Shown here: piece by piece, positions 7,619-14,596 of the stretch
Layout of the letters: each line of letters opens with the position of its first letter
Numbering within the stretch: position 1 is the stretch's first letter
The notes under the pieces: generated by a model
What the model saw: only the letters and a program-made list of their open reading frames with translations
Database searches by the model: none
What the model was told of the DNA's origin: nothing
Source of the DNA: Faecalibacterium gallinarum
Lineage (GTDB): Bacteria > Bacillota > Clostridia > Oscillospirales > Ruminococcaceae
DNA length: 51,016 nt
Reading direction: 5' to 3'
NCBI RefSeq assembly: GCF_022180365.1
Contig: NZ_BQKV01000003.1
Span: 1 to 51,016, forward strand
Made by a program: the position numbers and the translations under genes

Positions 7619-8602
7619 ATGAATATATCAGAAATCGCAAAACTGGCCGGTGTGTCCAAAGCGGCGGTGTCCCGCTACCTGAACGACGGCTACCTCTCCG
7701 AGGAGAAAAAGCAGGCCATTGCCAAGGTGATCGCGGAGACGGGCTACCGGCCCATGATCCAGGCCCAGAGCCTGCGCACCCGCAAAACCCGGATCATCGG
7801 GGTGGTGCTGCCCAAGATCAACTCCTTTTCCATCAGCACCATCCTGGCGGGGATCGAGTCGGTGCTGGAAAAACAGGGGTTTCAGATCCTGTTGGCGGAC
7901 AGCCACAACGACCCCGAGCGGGAGCTGGAATCTCTGCGGCTCTTCGCCCACCAGCGGGTGGACGGGGTGATCCTGATCGCCACCGTCCTAACGGCGGCTC
8001 ACCGGGCACTCTTGCGCCGGATGGGGCCGGTGGTGGTGGTGGGCCAGCGGCTGCGGGGGGGCAACTGCGTCTACCACGACGACTACAACGCCTTTTATGA
8101 GATGACGAAACTGGTGCTGGCCAAGGGCTGCCGGCGGCTGGGGTACATCGGCGCGCTGCCAAAGGACGTGGCCGTGGGCGCCGAGCGGAGCCGGGCCTGG
8201 GCCGACGCCCTGACCGCCGCCGGAATGGCCGACCAGGCCGGGAACACGGTGATCGCCGAGTTTTCCATCGCCTCCGGCCGGGAGAAGGCTCGGGAGCTGT
8301 GGGAGAAGTTCGGCCCCCTGGACGCTGTGATCTGCGCCACCGACTCCATGGCGGTGGGCGCGCTGCAATACCTCCGCAGCCAGGGGGTCCGGGTGCCGGG
8401 CCAGACCCTTTTGACCGGGCAGGGGGCCTCCAACATCAGCGAGGCCACCACCCCCACCATCACCACCATCCGGTATTTCTACGAGGAGAGCGGCACCAGC
8501 GCCGCCCGGCTGCTGCTGGAACAGCTGGAAACCCCCGATCTGCCCGCCAAGGAGATCAAGCTGGGGTATACCCTGGTGGAGCAGGACTCCACCCGCCGGT
8601 AA
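7619..8602 (+). CDS. scrR: LacI-family transcriptional regulator of the sucrose locus
   Basis: A 327-residue repressor of usual LacI length. The N-terminal helix-turn-helix reads MNISEIAKLAGVSKAAVSRYL, with a hinge helix near residues 45-57, followed by a periplasmic-binding-protein-like effector domain (IIGVVLPKINSFSISTI and so on). GGGAGGA precedes the ATG at 7619. The gene is transcribed away from the HAD phosphatase and the sucrose operon, and the two near-identical 14-bp operators in that block are its most likely targets. The effector could be sucrose 6-phosphate or fructose. It ends at a hairpin shared with the convergent PTS gene. The symbol is by context. Confidence 0.85.
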   Translation: MNISEIAKLAGVSKAAVSRYLNDGYLSEEKKQAIAKVIAETGYRPMIQAQSLRTRKTRIIGVVLPKINSFSISTILAGIESVLEKQGFQILLADSHNDPERELESLRLFAHQRVDGVILIATVLTAAHRALLRRMGPVVVVGQRLRGGNCVYHDDYNAFYEMTKLVLAKGCRRLGYIGALPKDVAVGAERSRAWADALTAAGMADQAGNTVIAEFSIASGREKARELWEKFGPLDAVICATDSMAVGALQYLRSQGVRVPGQTLLTGQGASNISEATTPTITTIRYFYEESGTSAARLLLEQLETPDLPAKEIKLGYTLVEQDSTRR

Positions 8603-8652
8603 AACAAAAAACGCGGAGGCCGCGCCTGTCGGTTTAAGACAGGCGCGGCCTC
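8601..8652 (-). terminator. Intrinsic terminator of the glucose-type PTS gene
   Basis: A perfect 15-bp stem (8616-8630 with 8638-8652) is followed on the minus strand by a T-rich tract (8601-8611). The same hairpin, without a T-tract, lies just after the convergent LacI gene. Confidence 0.85.
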
Positions 8653-8699
8653 TGCGCGCTTAGGAAGGATCTATAAGAGAGAAAGAGAAAGGAAATGGC

Positions 8700-10853
8700 T
8701 TAGCCGCGGAGGGCCAGAATGTCCTCGCCGGCCTTGATCTCGCCCTCGGTCCGCAGGGCATCCACGGCCTTGTAGTCGTCGGTGTTGCAGACGATCATGG
8801 GGGTGGTGCAGGGGTAGCCGGCGGCCTTGATGGCCTCCATGTCGAAGGTGGTCAGCAGCTGGCCCTTCTTGACCTGGTCGCCCTCGGCAACCTTCACGTC
8901 GAAGTGCTTGCCCCCCAGCTCCACCGTGTTGATGCCGATGTGGATCAAGAGCTCTGCGCCGTCGTCGGTCAGCAGGCTGATGGCGTGCTTGGTGTCAAAG
9001 ACGTTCTCCACCTTGGCGTCGGCGGGGGCATAGAGGGCGCCCTCGGTGGGCTCGATGGCCACGCCCTCGCCCAGAGCACCGGAGGCAAAGGCCTCGTCCT
9101 GGACCTTGGCCAGGGCCAGGGCCTGGCCGTTCATGTGGGAGCCCAGGATGGAATCCTTCATCTTGGGGGCGGCGGGAGCGGCGGGCTTTTCAGCGGGAGC
9201 CGGAGCGGGGGCGGGGGCGCTGCCCTGGCCCACCCGGTCGGACTCGGGCTTCTCCATAAAGTCCACCAGATTGGACTTGATGACCGCCACCTGGGGGCCA
9301 TAGATGACCTGGATGCCGTTGCCCTTGTGGACCACGCCGGAAGCGCCGGAGCGTTTCAGCAGGGCGTCCTGAACCTTGTCGGGGTCAACCACGGTGACCC
9401 GCAGACGGGTGGCGCAGCAGTCCACGTCCGAGAGGTTGGATTTGCCGCCCAGGCCCTCGAGGATCAGGGCCGAGGTGGGGTCGGAGTAACCGCCCGCCGC
9501 GGGGGCCGAGCCGTCGGGGCCCACGCCGGTCTTGGCCTTGAAGTCGGAGCGGGTGAAGAGCTTGGTCTCCTCGTCGTCGTCCTCACGGCCGGGGGTCTTG
9601 AGGTTCATCTTGGTAATCATGAAGTAGAAGGTGAGGTAGTACAGGAAGAAGTAGACCACGCCCACGATCACCACCCAGATCCAGTGGGTCTTGGCGTTGC
9701 CCTGGAGGATGCCGAAGAGGGTCAGGTCGATGAGGCCGCCGGAGAAGGTCATGCCCACGCCCACGTTAAAGATGTGCATCAGCATGTAGGACAGGCCGGC
9801 GTAGACGCAGTGGACCGCGTACATGGCGGGGGCCACAAAGAGGAAGGTGAACTCCAAAGGCTCGGTGATGCCGGTGAGCATGGAGGTCAGGGCGGCGGAG
9901 ATCAAAAGGCCGCCGGCGACCTTCCGCTTTTCGGGCTTGGCGGCCCGGTACATAGCCAGGGCGGCGCCGGGCAGGCCGAAGATCATGAAGGGGAATTTGC
10001 CCGCCATAAAGCGGGTGGCCGAGACGGAGAAGACCTCGGTGGACTTGGAAGCCAGCTCGGCGAAGAAGATGTTCTGGGCGCCCTGGACGGTGACCCCGTC
10101 GATGATGGCGGTGCCGCCCACGGCGGTCTGCCAGAAGGGCATATAGAACACATGGTGCAGGCCGAAGGGGATCAGGGCCCGCTCGATCAGGCCGTAGATC
10201 CAGGTGCCCGCGTAGCCGGAGCGGATGACCAGGTTGCCCAGGGCGGCGATGCCGTTCTGGACCACCGGCCAGACAAAGAACAGGCCGATGCCCACGATCA
10301 AAAAGACGATGCTGGAGACGATGGGCACAAACCGGGTGCCGCCGAAGAAGGAGAGCACCTGGGGCAGCTCGATCTTATAGAACTTGTTGTGGAGGGCGGC
10401 CACCCCCAGGCCCACGATGACGCCGCCAAAGACGCCCATCTGAAGGGTGGTGATGCCCAGCATGGAGGTGGTGGAGTTGGCCGCCATGGCCTCCACGCCG
10501 CCGTGGGCGTTGATCAGGGCCGAGATGGCGGTGTTCATAATCAGGTAGGCGATGGCGCCGGAGAGGGCGGCCACCTCTTTTTCCTTCTTGGCCATGCCGA
10601 TGGCCACGCCCATGGCGAACAGCAGGGGCAGGTTGTTGAAGATGGCGCTGCCGCACTGGTTCATGATGTCCAGCACGGTATAGATGACGCTGCCCTCATA
10701 GATGACGCCGGTCAGGCCGTAGGCCTCCAGCATGGTGGCGTTGGTGAAGGAGCTGCCAATGCCCAGCAGAAGGCCGGCCACCGGCAGCAGGGCGATGGGG
10801 AGCATAAAGGAGCGGCCCACACGCTGCAAAACGCCGAAGATCTTGTCTTTCAC
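8700..10853 (-). CDS. ptsG: Glucose-type PTS permease, EIICBA fusion
   Basis: A 717-residue membrane permease. EIIC (about 1-420) starts KIFGVLQRVGRSFMLPIALL, as in Gram-positive glucose permeases, and holds the GITEPLEFTFLF loop. EIIB has phospho-Cys480 in DCCATRLRV, preceded by a linker. An Ala/Pro linker leads to EIIA with His638 in ELLIHIGINTVEL. The start is GTG at 10853 with AAAGGAGG seven bases before it; the frame runs 34 codons further upstream without a Shine-Dalgarno. A RAT site and overlapping terminator lie in the leader and an antiterminator gene lies upstream, as in ptsG/glcT of Bacillus. Glucose is the probable substrate; N-acetylglucosamine or another hexose is possible because the subfamilies are close. 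Confidence 0.88.
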   Translation of the reverse strand: MKDKIFGVLQRVGRSFMLPIALLPVAGLLLGIGSSFTNATMLEAYGLTGVIYEGSVIYTVLDIMNQCGSAIFNNLPLLFAMGVAIGMAKKEKEVAALSGAIAYLIMNTAISALINAHGGVEAMAANSTTSMLGITTLQMGVFGGVIVGLGVAALHNKFYKIELPQVLSFFGGTRFVPIVSSIVFLIVGIGLFFVWPVVQNGIAALGNLVIRSGYAGTWIYGLIERALIPFGLHHVFYMPFWQTAVGGTAIIDGVTVQGAQNIFFAELASKSTEVFSVSATRFMAGKFPFMIFGLPGAALAMYRAAKPEKRKVAGGLLISAALTSMLTGITEPLEFTFLFVAPAMYAVHCVYAGLSYMLMHIFNVGVGMTFSGGLIDLTLFGILQGNAKTHWIWVVIVGVVYFFLYYLTFYFMITKMNLKTPGREDDDEETKLFTRSDFKAKTGVGPDGSAPAAGGYSDPTSALILEGLGGKSNLSDVDCCATRLRVTVVDPDKVQDALLKRSGASGVVHKGNGIQVIYGPQVAVIKSNLVDFMEKPESDRVGQGSAPAPAPAPAEKPAAPAAPKMKDSILGSHMNGQALALAKVQDEAFASGALGEGVAIEPTEGALYAPADAKVENVFDTKHAISLLTDDGAELLIHIGINTVELGGKHFDVKVAEGDQVKKGQLLTTFDMEAIKAAGYPCTTPMIVCNTDDYKAVDALRTEGEIKAGEDILALRG

Positions 10854-10935
10854 AATGATTCCTCCTTTTGGATGTAGGAAAAGTTTGGATGCGGCCCCGG
10901 CCGCCGCCCCAGGGGAGAGAAGGGGCGTCCGGCCG

Positions 10936-10997
10936 GAAAATAGTAAAACCCACACCCCGCGCGCAGAGGGGGATTCTGTGCACAGAGTATGGGTTTA
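10936..10997 (-). terminator. Leader terminator of the glucose-type PTS gene, overlapping the RAT
   Basis: On the minus strand, AAACCCATAC (10987-10996) pairs with GTGTGGGTTT (10946-10955, one G-U pair) and a T-rich tract follows. The first arm shares TAAACCC with the RAT 3' end, so the two structures exclude each other, as in LicT/GlcT antitermination. Confidence 0.72.
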
Positions 10998-11025
10998 GCC
11001 CGATGGTAAAACACGGTAACTATCC
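10991..11025 (-). promoter_or_regulatory. RAT (antiterminator RNA-binding site) before the glucose-type PTS gene
   Basis: The minus strand reads GGATAGTTACCG, an 11-nt loop and CGGGCTAAACC. This fits the BglG/LicT/GlcT RAT pattern (GGATTGTTACTG ... CAGGCAAAACC), including the GTTAC and GGCxAAACC cores. Confidence 0.75.
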
Positions 11026-11062
11026 CGTTCCCGCAAAAAAGTGCGGGGCAGTGATTTGGTTC

Positions 11063-11935
11063 TTAAATTTCGGAATCCGGCGATTCCGGCGCGCCGCCCA
11101 GATTGATCCGGCGCAGATGGATGGTGAGGTAGATCAGCTCTTCTTCCGAGAGCTGTTTGTGGTAGGCGCTGGCGATGTACTCGGCGATGTGCTGGGCGCA
11201 TTTGTAGTGCACCTTGCTGTTCCGGGCCACCAGCCGGCGGAAGAGGATGTCCTGTTCGTCGGTGCCGTCCGGCATGGTCTTGTCCTGGAAGATCCGCTGG
11301 GCGAAGTACCGCAGATGGACCACGAACCGGCTGAAATCCAGCGAATCCCGGTCGAAGGGGCGGCCGTAGTAATATTCCACCACCTGGATCACCCCTTCGA
11401 TCATCCGGGTGATGTCGTACATCTCGCTCATGTTGGTGTTGAGCTCGGCGTTCACGATGTGCAGCGCCAGAAAGGCGGCCTCGTCCTCGGCCAGGTTGAC
11501 CCCGGTTTTCGCCCGGATCTCTTCGAGGCAGCGGCGGCCCAGCCGGTATTCGCTGGGGTAGTAGCAGACGATGGACCCCTTGAGGGGGTTTTGGAACTCC
11601 AGGCCCTCGGCCTTCCGCCGCAGGGCAAAGCTGATGTGGTCCGCCATGGTGATGAGCAGCGATTCGTTGAGCGGCTGGTTGATCTGGCTCTGGATGTACT
11701 CCACCAGATTCTCGGTCAGCTTCAGCAGTTCCGGTTCGATCTGGCCCGCTAGCTCCCGCAGGCGGCGCTGGGCGGCTTTGTCGTCCATGTGGTAGGTTTT
11801 TTCCACGAGGCTGGCGTCCAAAAGCTCGCCGGCCTTCCGCTTGAAGCCCAGGCCCCGGCCGGTAACAATCATTTCATGGCCCTTTTCGTCCACAACGCAG
11901 AGGATGTTGTTGTTGATGACTTTTTTGATCCGCAC
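11063..11935 (-). CDS. BglG/LicT/GlcT-family transcriptional antiterminator
   Basis: A 290-residue RNA-binding antiterminator. The N-terminal CAT domain (about 1-55) reads RIKKVINNNILCVVDEKGHE and is followed by two PRD domains with their conserved His segments (ITMADHISFAL in PRD1, FVVHLRYFAQRIF in PRD2). PTS phosphorylation of the PRDs would link activity to sugar supply. The start is GTG at 11935 with GGAGGG just upstream; a longer frame from 11977 would begin inside a leader hairpin. It precedes the PTS gene by 209 nt on the same strand. RAT-like sites occur both before the PTS gene and in its own leader, implying autoregulation. Confidence 0.88.
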   Translation of the reverse strand: MRIKKVINNNILCVVDEKGHEMIVTGRGLGFKRKAGELLDASLVEKTYHMDDKAAQRRLRELAGQIEPELLKLTENLVEYIQSQINQPLNESLLITMADHISFALRRKAEGLEFQNPLKGSIVCYYPSEYRLGRRCLEEIRAKTGVNLAEDEAAFLALHIVNAELNTNMSEMYDITRMIEGVIQVVEYYYGRPFDRDSLDFSRFVVHLRYFAQRIFQDKTMPDGTDEQDILFRRLVARNSKVHYKCAQHIAEYIASAYHKQLSEEELIYLTIHLRRINLGGAPESPDSEI

Positions 11936-11961
11936 TGTCCCTCCGCCTCTCCTGACAAAAG

Positions 11962-11996
11962 AAAAAACCAGCCCCATACAGCTCTGCTCATTGGGG
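11962..11996 (-). terminator. Possible leader terminator before the antiterminator gene
   Basis: On the minus strand CCCCA (11992-11996 side) pairs with TGGGG, with an inner AGC/GCT, followed by six T (11962-11967). It is a weak stem. It does not overlap the upstream RAT, so its regulation is uncertain. Confidence 0.4.
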
Positions 11997-12042
11997 ATCG
12001 CTCGCGAAAAAACTGTTCCCTCAAAAAATGCTGTACAGAGTT

Positions 12043-12071
12043 GGTCAAGCCCGCTTCACCGGTAACATTCC
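12043..12071 (-). promoter_or_regulatory. RAT-like site in the leader of the antiterminator gene
   Basis: The minus strand reads GGAATGTTACCG, then GTGAAG, then CGGGCTTGACC. The left arm and loop length fit the RAT consensus closely; the 3' arm deviates at two positions. It lies about 15 nt after the -10 box, at the very start of the transcript. Confidence 0.62.
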
Positions 12072-12086
12072 AACGAATCTGGAGTA

Positions 12087-12115
12087 AAGATAGCACACTC
12101 CGGCGGGTTTGTCAA
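12087..12115 (-). promoter_or_regulatory. Sigma-A promoter of the antiterminator gene
   Basis: On the minus strand, consensus TTGACA (12110-12115), 17-nt spacer and TATCTT (12087-12092). Confidence 0.82.
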
Positions 12116-12198
12116 TCTTTTAACCAAATTTCGTGGAGGCGTACAAAAATAAGACGGACTTTTTGTGCGCCCCCGGGCCGGCCCACAGGGGGTACCGG

Positions 12199-13197
12199 TC
12201 AGGTGCTCTCCCGTTCTTCCAGCTGCATGGTGAAGGAAAGGTGCTGGGGCCCGGCGGTCTTTTGGGGGCCGCCGGTCTCGATCTCGTCGATGATCATCTG
12301 GGCGGCCTTTTCGCCCATCCGCTGGGCGGGCATCTCCATGGAGGTCATGGTGGTCTGGAGCATGGCCCCGATCTCGTGGCCCGTCAGGCTGATGATCTTG
12401 ATCTGCTCGGGGATTTTCAGCCCCCGCTCGGTGACCGCCCGGATGGCCCCCAGCCCCTGGACATCCACCGCCGCCAGAATCGCGTCCAGGTCGGGGGTCT
12501 CGTCCAGCAGCTGGTTGGCGCAGTCATACCCATACTCGAAGCTGTTCCCCGGCCGGTCCGACTCGCAGAAATGGGCCTCCAGACCCAGCTGTTCCACCGC
12601 CCGGCTGAACCCCTCGTACCGTTCTTTATAAGGGGCGAACTGAAACGACCCGTTGATCAGCCCCATCTTCCGGCAGCCCCGGCTCTTGAGGTACCGGGCG
12701 GCGTCCTCGCCGCAGACCCGGTAGTCCGCCACAATGCTGCTGATCTGGGCCTCCTGCCGCCGCACCAGCTGGACCACCGCCACCCCGCTGGCCTGGATAT
12801 CCTTTAATAAGCGGCCGTTCCGCCCGGTGCCGGTGACGATGATCCCGTCCACAAAGCCGTTCCGCAGCCGGTTCAGGCAGTCTTTTTCCAGCTTGGGGTC
12901 GTCCTCGGTGGTGCAGATCAGGGTGGCATAGCCCAGCTGGCGGGCCTTCCGCTCGACGCCCTGGAGGATCTCGGAGAAGATGGTCATGTGCAGCCGGGGC
13001 ACCACCACCCCGATGGTGTGCCGCCGACCCTGGCGCAGGGCCTGGGCCATAATGTTGGGGTGATAGCCCAGCTCCTTGGCCGCGGCGTAGATCCGGGCCT
13101 TGGTGTCCGGGTGGACATAAGAGGTATTGTTCAGCGCGCGGGAGACGGTGCTCACATCCACGCAGGCCAGCCGGGCCACGTCTTTCAGAGTCGCCAT
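12199..13197 (-). CDS. LacI-family regulator, divergent from the aldolase/NRAMP-like genes
   Basis: A 332-residue regulator. The N-terminal HTH reads ATLKDVARLACVDVSTVSRA, a hinge helix follows (NIMAQALRQGRR) and then the sugar-binding-protein-like effector domain. It starts at ATG 13197 with an AGGTGT-like Shine-Dalgarno. Its promoter overlaps the palindrome CAAACGTTTG at 13212-13221. A second copy of that palindrome lies just downstream of the start point of the divergent aldolase gene. This implies that it represses itself and the aldolase/NRAMP-like pair. The effector is unknown; a sugar acid or related aldolase substrate would fit. Confidence 0.87.
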   Translation of the reverse strand: MATLKDVARLACVDVSTVSRALNNTSYVHPDTKARIYAAAKELGYHPNIMAQALRQGRRHTIGVVVPRLHMTIFSEILQGVERKARQLGYATLICTTEDDPKLEKDCLNRLRNGFVDGIIVTGTGRNGRLLKDIQASGVAVVQLVRRQEAQISSIVADYRVCGEDAARYLKSRGCRKMGLINGSFQFAPYKERYEGFSRAVEQLGLEAHFCESDRPGNSFEYGYDCANQLLDETPDLDAILAAVDVQGLGAIRAVTERGLKIPEQIKIISLTGHEIGAMLQTTMTSMEMPAQRMGEKAAQMIIDEIETGGPQKTAGPQHLSFTMQLEEREST

Positions 13198-13211
13198 GGT
13201 ACACCTCCATG

Positions 13212-13261
13212 CAAACGTTTGTATATAAATCTATTATAATCGTGTCCGGCAGAAAAAACAA
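13212..13261 (-). promoter_or_regulatory. Promoter and operator of the LacI regulator
   Basis: On the minus strand, TTGTTT (13256-13261), 17-nt spacer and TATAAT (13233-13238). The palindrome CAAACGTTTG (13212-13221) lies about 11 bases after the -10 box, within the start of the transcript. Confidence 0.7.
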
Positions 13262-13386
13262 TCGTTCCAGGGCCAAAAACCGGGTGGTGAAGTTGCACAA
13301 TTATTGCTCTGGTTTTTATGATTTTGTACATTTTGTGCAAAACATTGTAACTCGTATGCAAAATTTTGCAGCCATTGCCGGATTCG

Positions 13387-13415
13387 TTGACAATCCGCCC
13401 GGCCGGTGACATAAT
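13387..13415 (+). promoter_or_regulatory. Sigma-A promoter of the aldolase-like gene
   Basis: TTGACA (13387-13392), 17-nt spacer and CATAAT (13410-13415), followed 18 bases later by the operator at 13434. Confidence 0.8.
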
Positions 13416-13433
13416 AGGGCCACAACAAGCAAA

Positions 13434-13443
13434 CAAACGTTTG
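13434..13443 (+). promoter_or_regulatory. LacI-type operator for the aldolase-like gene
   Basis: CAAACGTTTG, identical to the palindrome in front of the divergent regulator; the extended form ACAAACGTTTGCAC is close to the reverse complement of the first site. Confidence 0.72.
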
Positions 13444-13533
13444 CACAAAGAATCTGAGGTGCGCACCCGGAATTCAAAATGACAGTGATACGTTTTATAT
13501 TTTGTGTTTCGACTTTGGAAAGGAGCAATCACC

Positions 13534-14505
13534 ATGGCTAAGGTTAAAACTTTCAAGACCATTTTCCCCGCTGTTTCTGTTCCCCTGAACGCCGACTACT
13601 CCATCAACGAGCCCGAGTTCCGCGCCTACCTGCGCTGGATCAAGAGCTTCTACGGCAAGGGAATCGAGGGTCTGGTCTGCAACGGCCACACCGGTGAGAT
13701 CACCGGCCTGACCCGTGCCGAGCGCAAGCGTGTGGTGGAGATCTGCGCCGAGGAGTGCGGCGACGTGATGACCATCATCTCGGGCGTCAACTGCGAGAAC
13801 ACCATCGAGTCCATCGAGATGGCCAAGGAGGCCAAAGAGGCCGGCGCCGACGGCATCCTGCTGATGCCCCCCCACATGTGGCTCCGCTTCGGCATGAACG
13901 CCAACGCTCCCTTTGAGTACATCAAGGACGTGGCCGAGGGCGCCGACATCGACATCATCATCCACCTGTACCCCGCCACCTCCAAGGCCTTCTACCCTGT
14001 GGAGACTCTGATCAAGATGTGCAAGGAGATCCCCCACGTCAAGTGCATCAAGATGGGCACCCGCGTCACCTCCATCTACGAGCACGACGTCCGCAAGCTG
14101 CGTGAGGAGTGCCCCGACATCTCCCTCATCACCTGCCACGACGAGACCCTCTGCGTCAGCTGGTTCCCCGGCATGGACGGCGCTCTGATCGGCTTTGCCG
14201 GCTGTGTGCCCGAGCTGATCTGCCCCGCCTGGGACGTCTTCCGCAACCCGGACAAGCACACCCTGAAAGAGGCGCAGGACTGGTCCAACCGGATCTACCA
14301 CATCTCCCAGGCCATCTATGGCGGCGGCCAGCCCTCCGGCGAGGCCCACGCCCGCCTGAAGGAGGCTCTGTATCAGCGGGGCATCTTCTCCAACGCCCTG
14401 ATGCGCAAGCCCGTCCTGCCCCTGAACCAGGAGGAAAAGGACTGGGTGGCCCTGGGCCTCGAGCGCAGCCAGCTGCCCGCTGTGGACATGGAGCAGTACA
14501 AATAA
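13534..14505 (+). CDS. Dihydrodipicolinate synthase/N-acetylneuraminate lyase-family protein
   Basis: A 323-residue class I aldolase/synthase of the DapA/NanA fold. The Schiff-base Lys173 lies in VKCIKMGT and the conserved Tyr146 in IIHLYPATSK. The pyruvate carboxylate-binding loop reads GHTGEITGL, where DapA has GTTGE. Family members condense or cleave pyruvate (2-oxo acid) adducts; the His for Thr change in the loop argues against a true DapA. The ATG at 13534 has AAGGAG before it. It stands under a LacI-type operator and is followed, past a terminator, by an NRAMP-like transporter, so a catabolic role on an imported compound is more likely than lysine synthesis. Codon use is strongly biased to C/G-ending codons, suggesting high expression. 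Confidence 0.85.
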   Translation: MAKVKTFKTIFPAVSVPLNADYSINEPEFRAYLRWIKSFYGKGIEGLVCNGHTGEITGLTRAERKRVVEICAEECGDVMTIISGVNCENTIESIEMAKEAKEAGADGILLMPPHMWLRFGMNANAPFEYIKDVAEGADIDIIIHLYPATSKAFYPVETLIKMCKEIPHVKCIKMGTRVTSIYEHDVRKLREECPDISLITCHDETLCVSWFPGMDGALIGFAGCVPELICPAWDVFRNPDKHTLKEAQDWSNRIYHISQAIYGGGQPSGEAHARLKEALYQRGIFSNALMRKPVLPLNQEEKDWVALGLERSQLPAVDMEQYK

Positions 14506-14545
14506 AAATTTGACCCTCCTTGTCTGACATCAAGTGACCTTTCGT

Positions 14546-14578
14546 GGGGCGCTGCCGGAGCGCAGCGCCCCTTTTTTT
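14546..14578 (+). terminator. Intrinsic terminator between the aldolase-like and NRAMP-like genes
   Basis: A 10-bp GC stem (14546-14555 with 14562-14571) is followed by seven T. No clear promoter follows before 14597, so the transporter probably depends on read-through. Confidence 0.85.
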
Positions 14579-14596
14579 ACGAAAAGGAGCTTCCTT

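Noticed and set aside
11030-11047. CCCGC/GCGGG hairpin as terminator of the antiterminator gene
   Set aside because: Only five base pairs, with the T-run in the loop rather than after the stem.
12139-12170. GCG-x-ACAAAAA / TTTTTGT-x-CGC inverted repeat as terminator of the second LacI gene
   Set aside because: A/T-only central stem with a mismatch and no T-tract after it; too weak to call.
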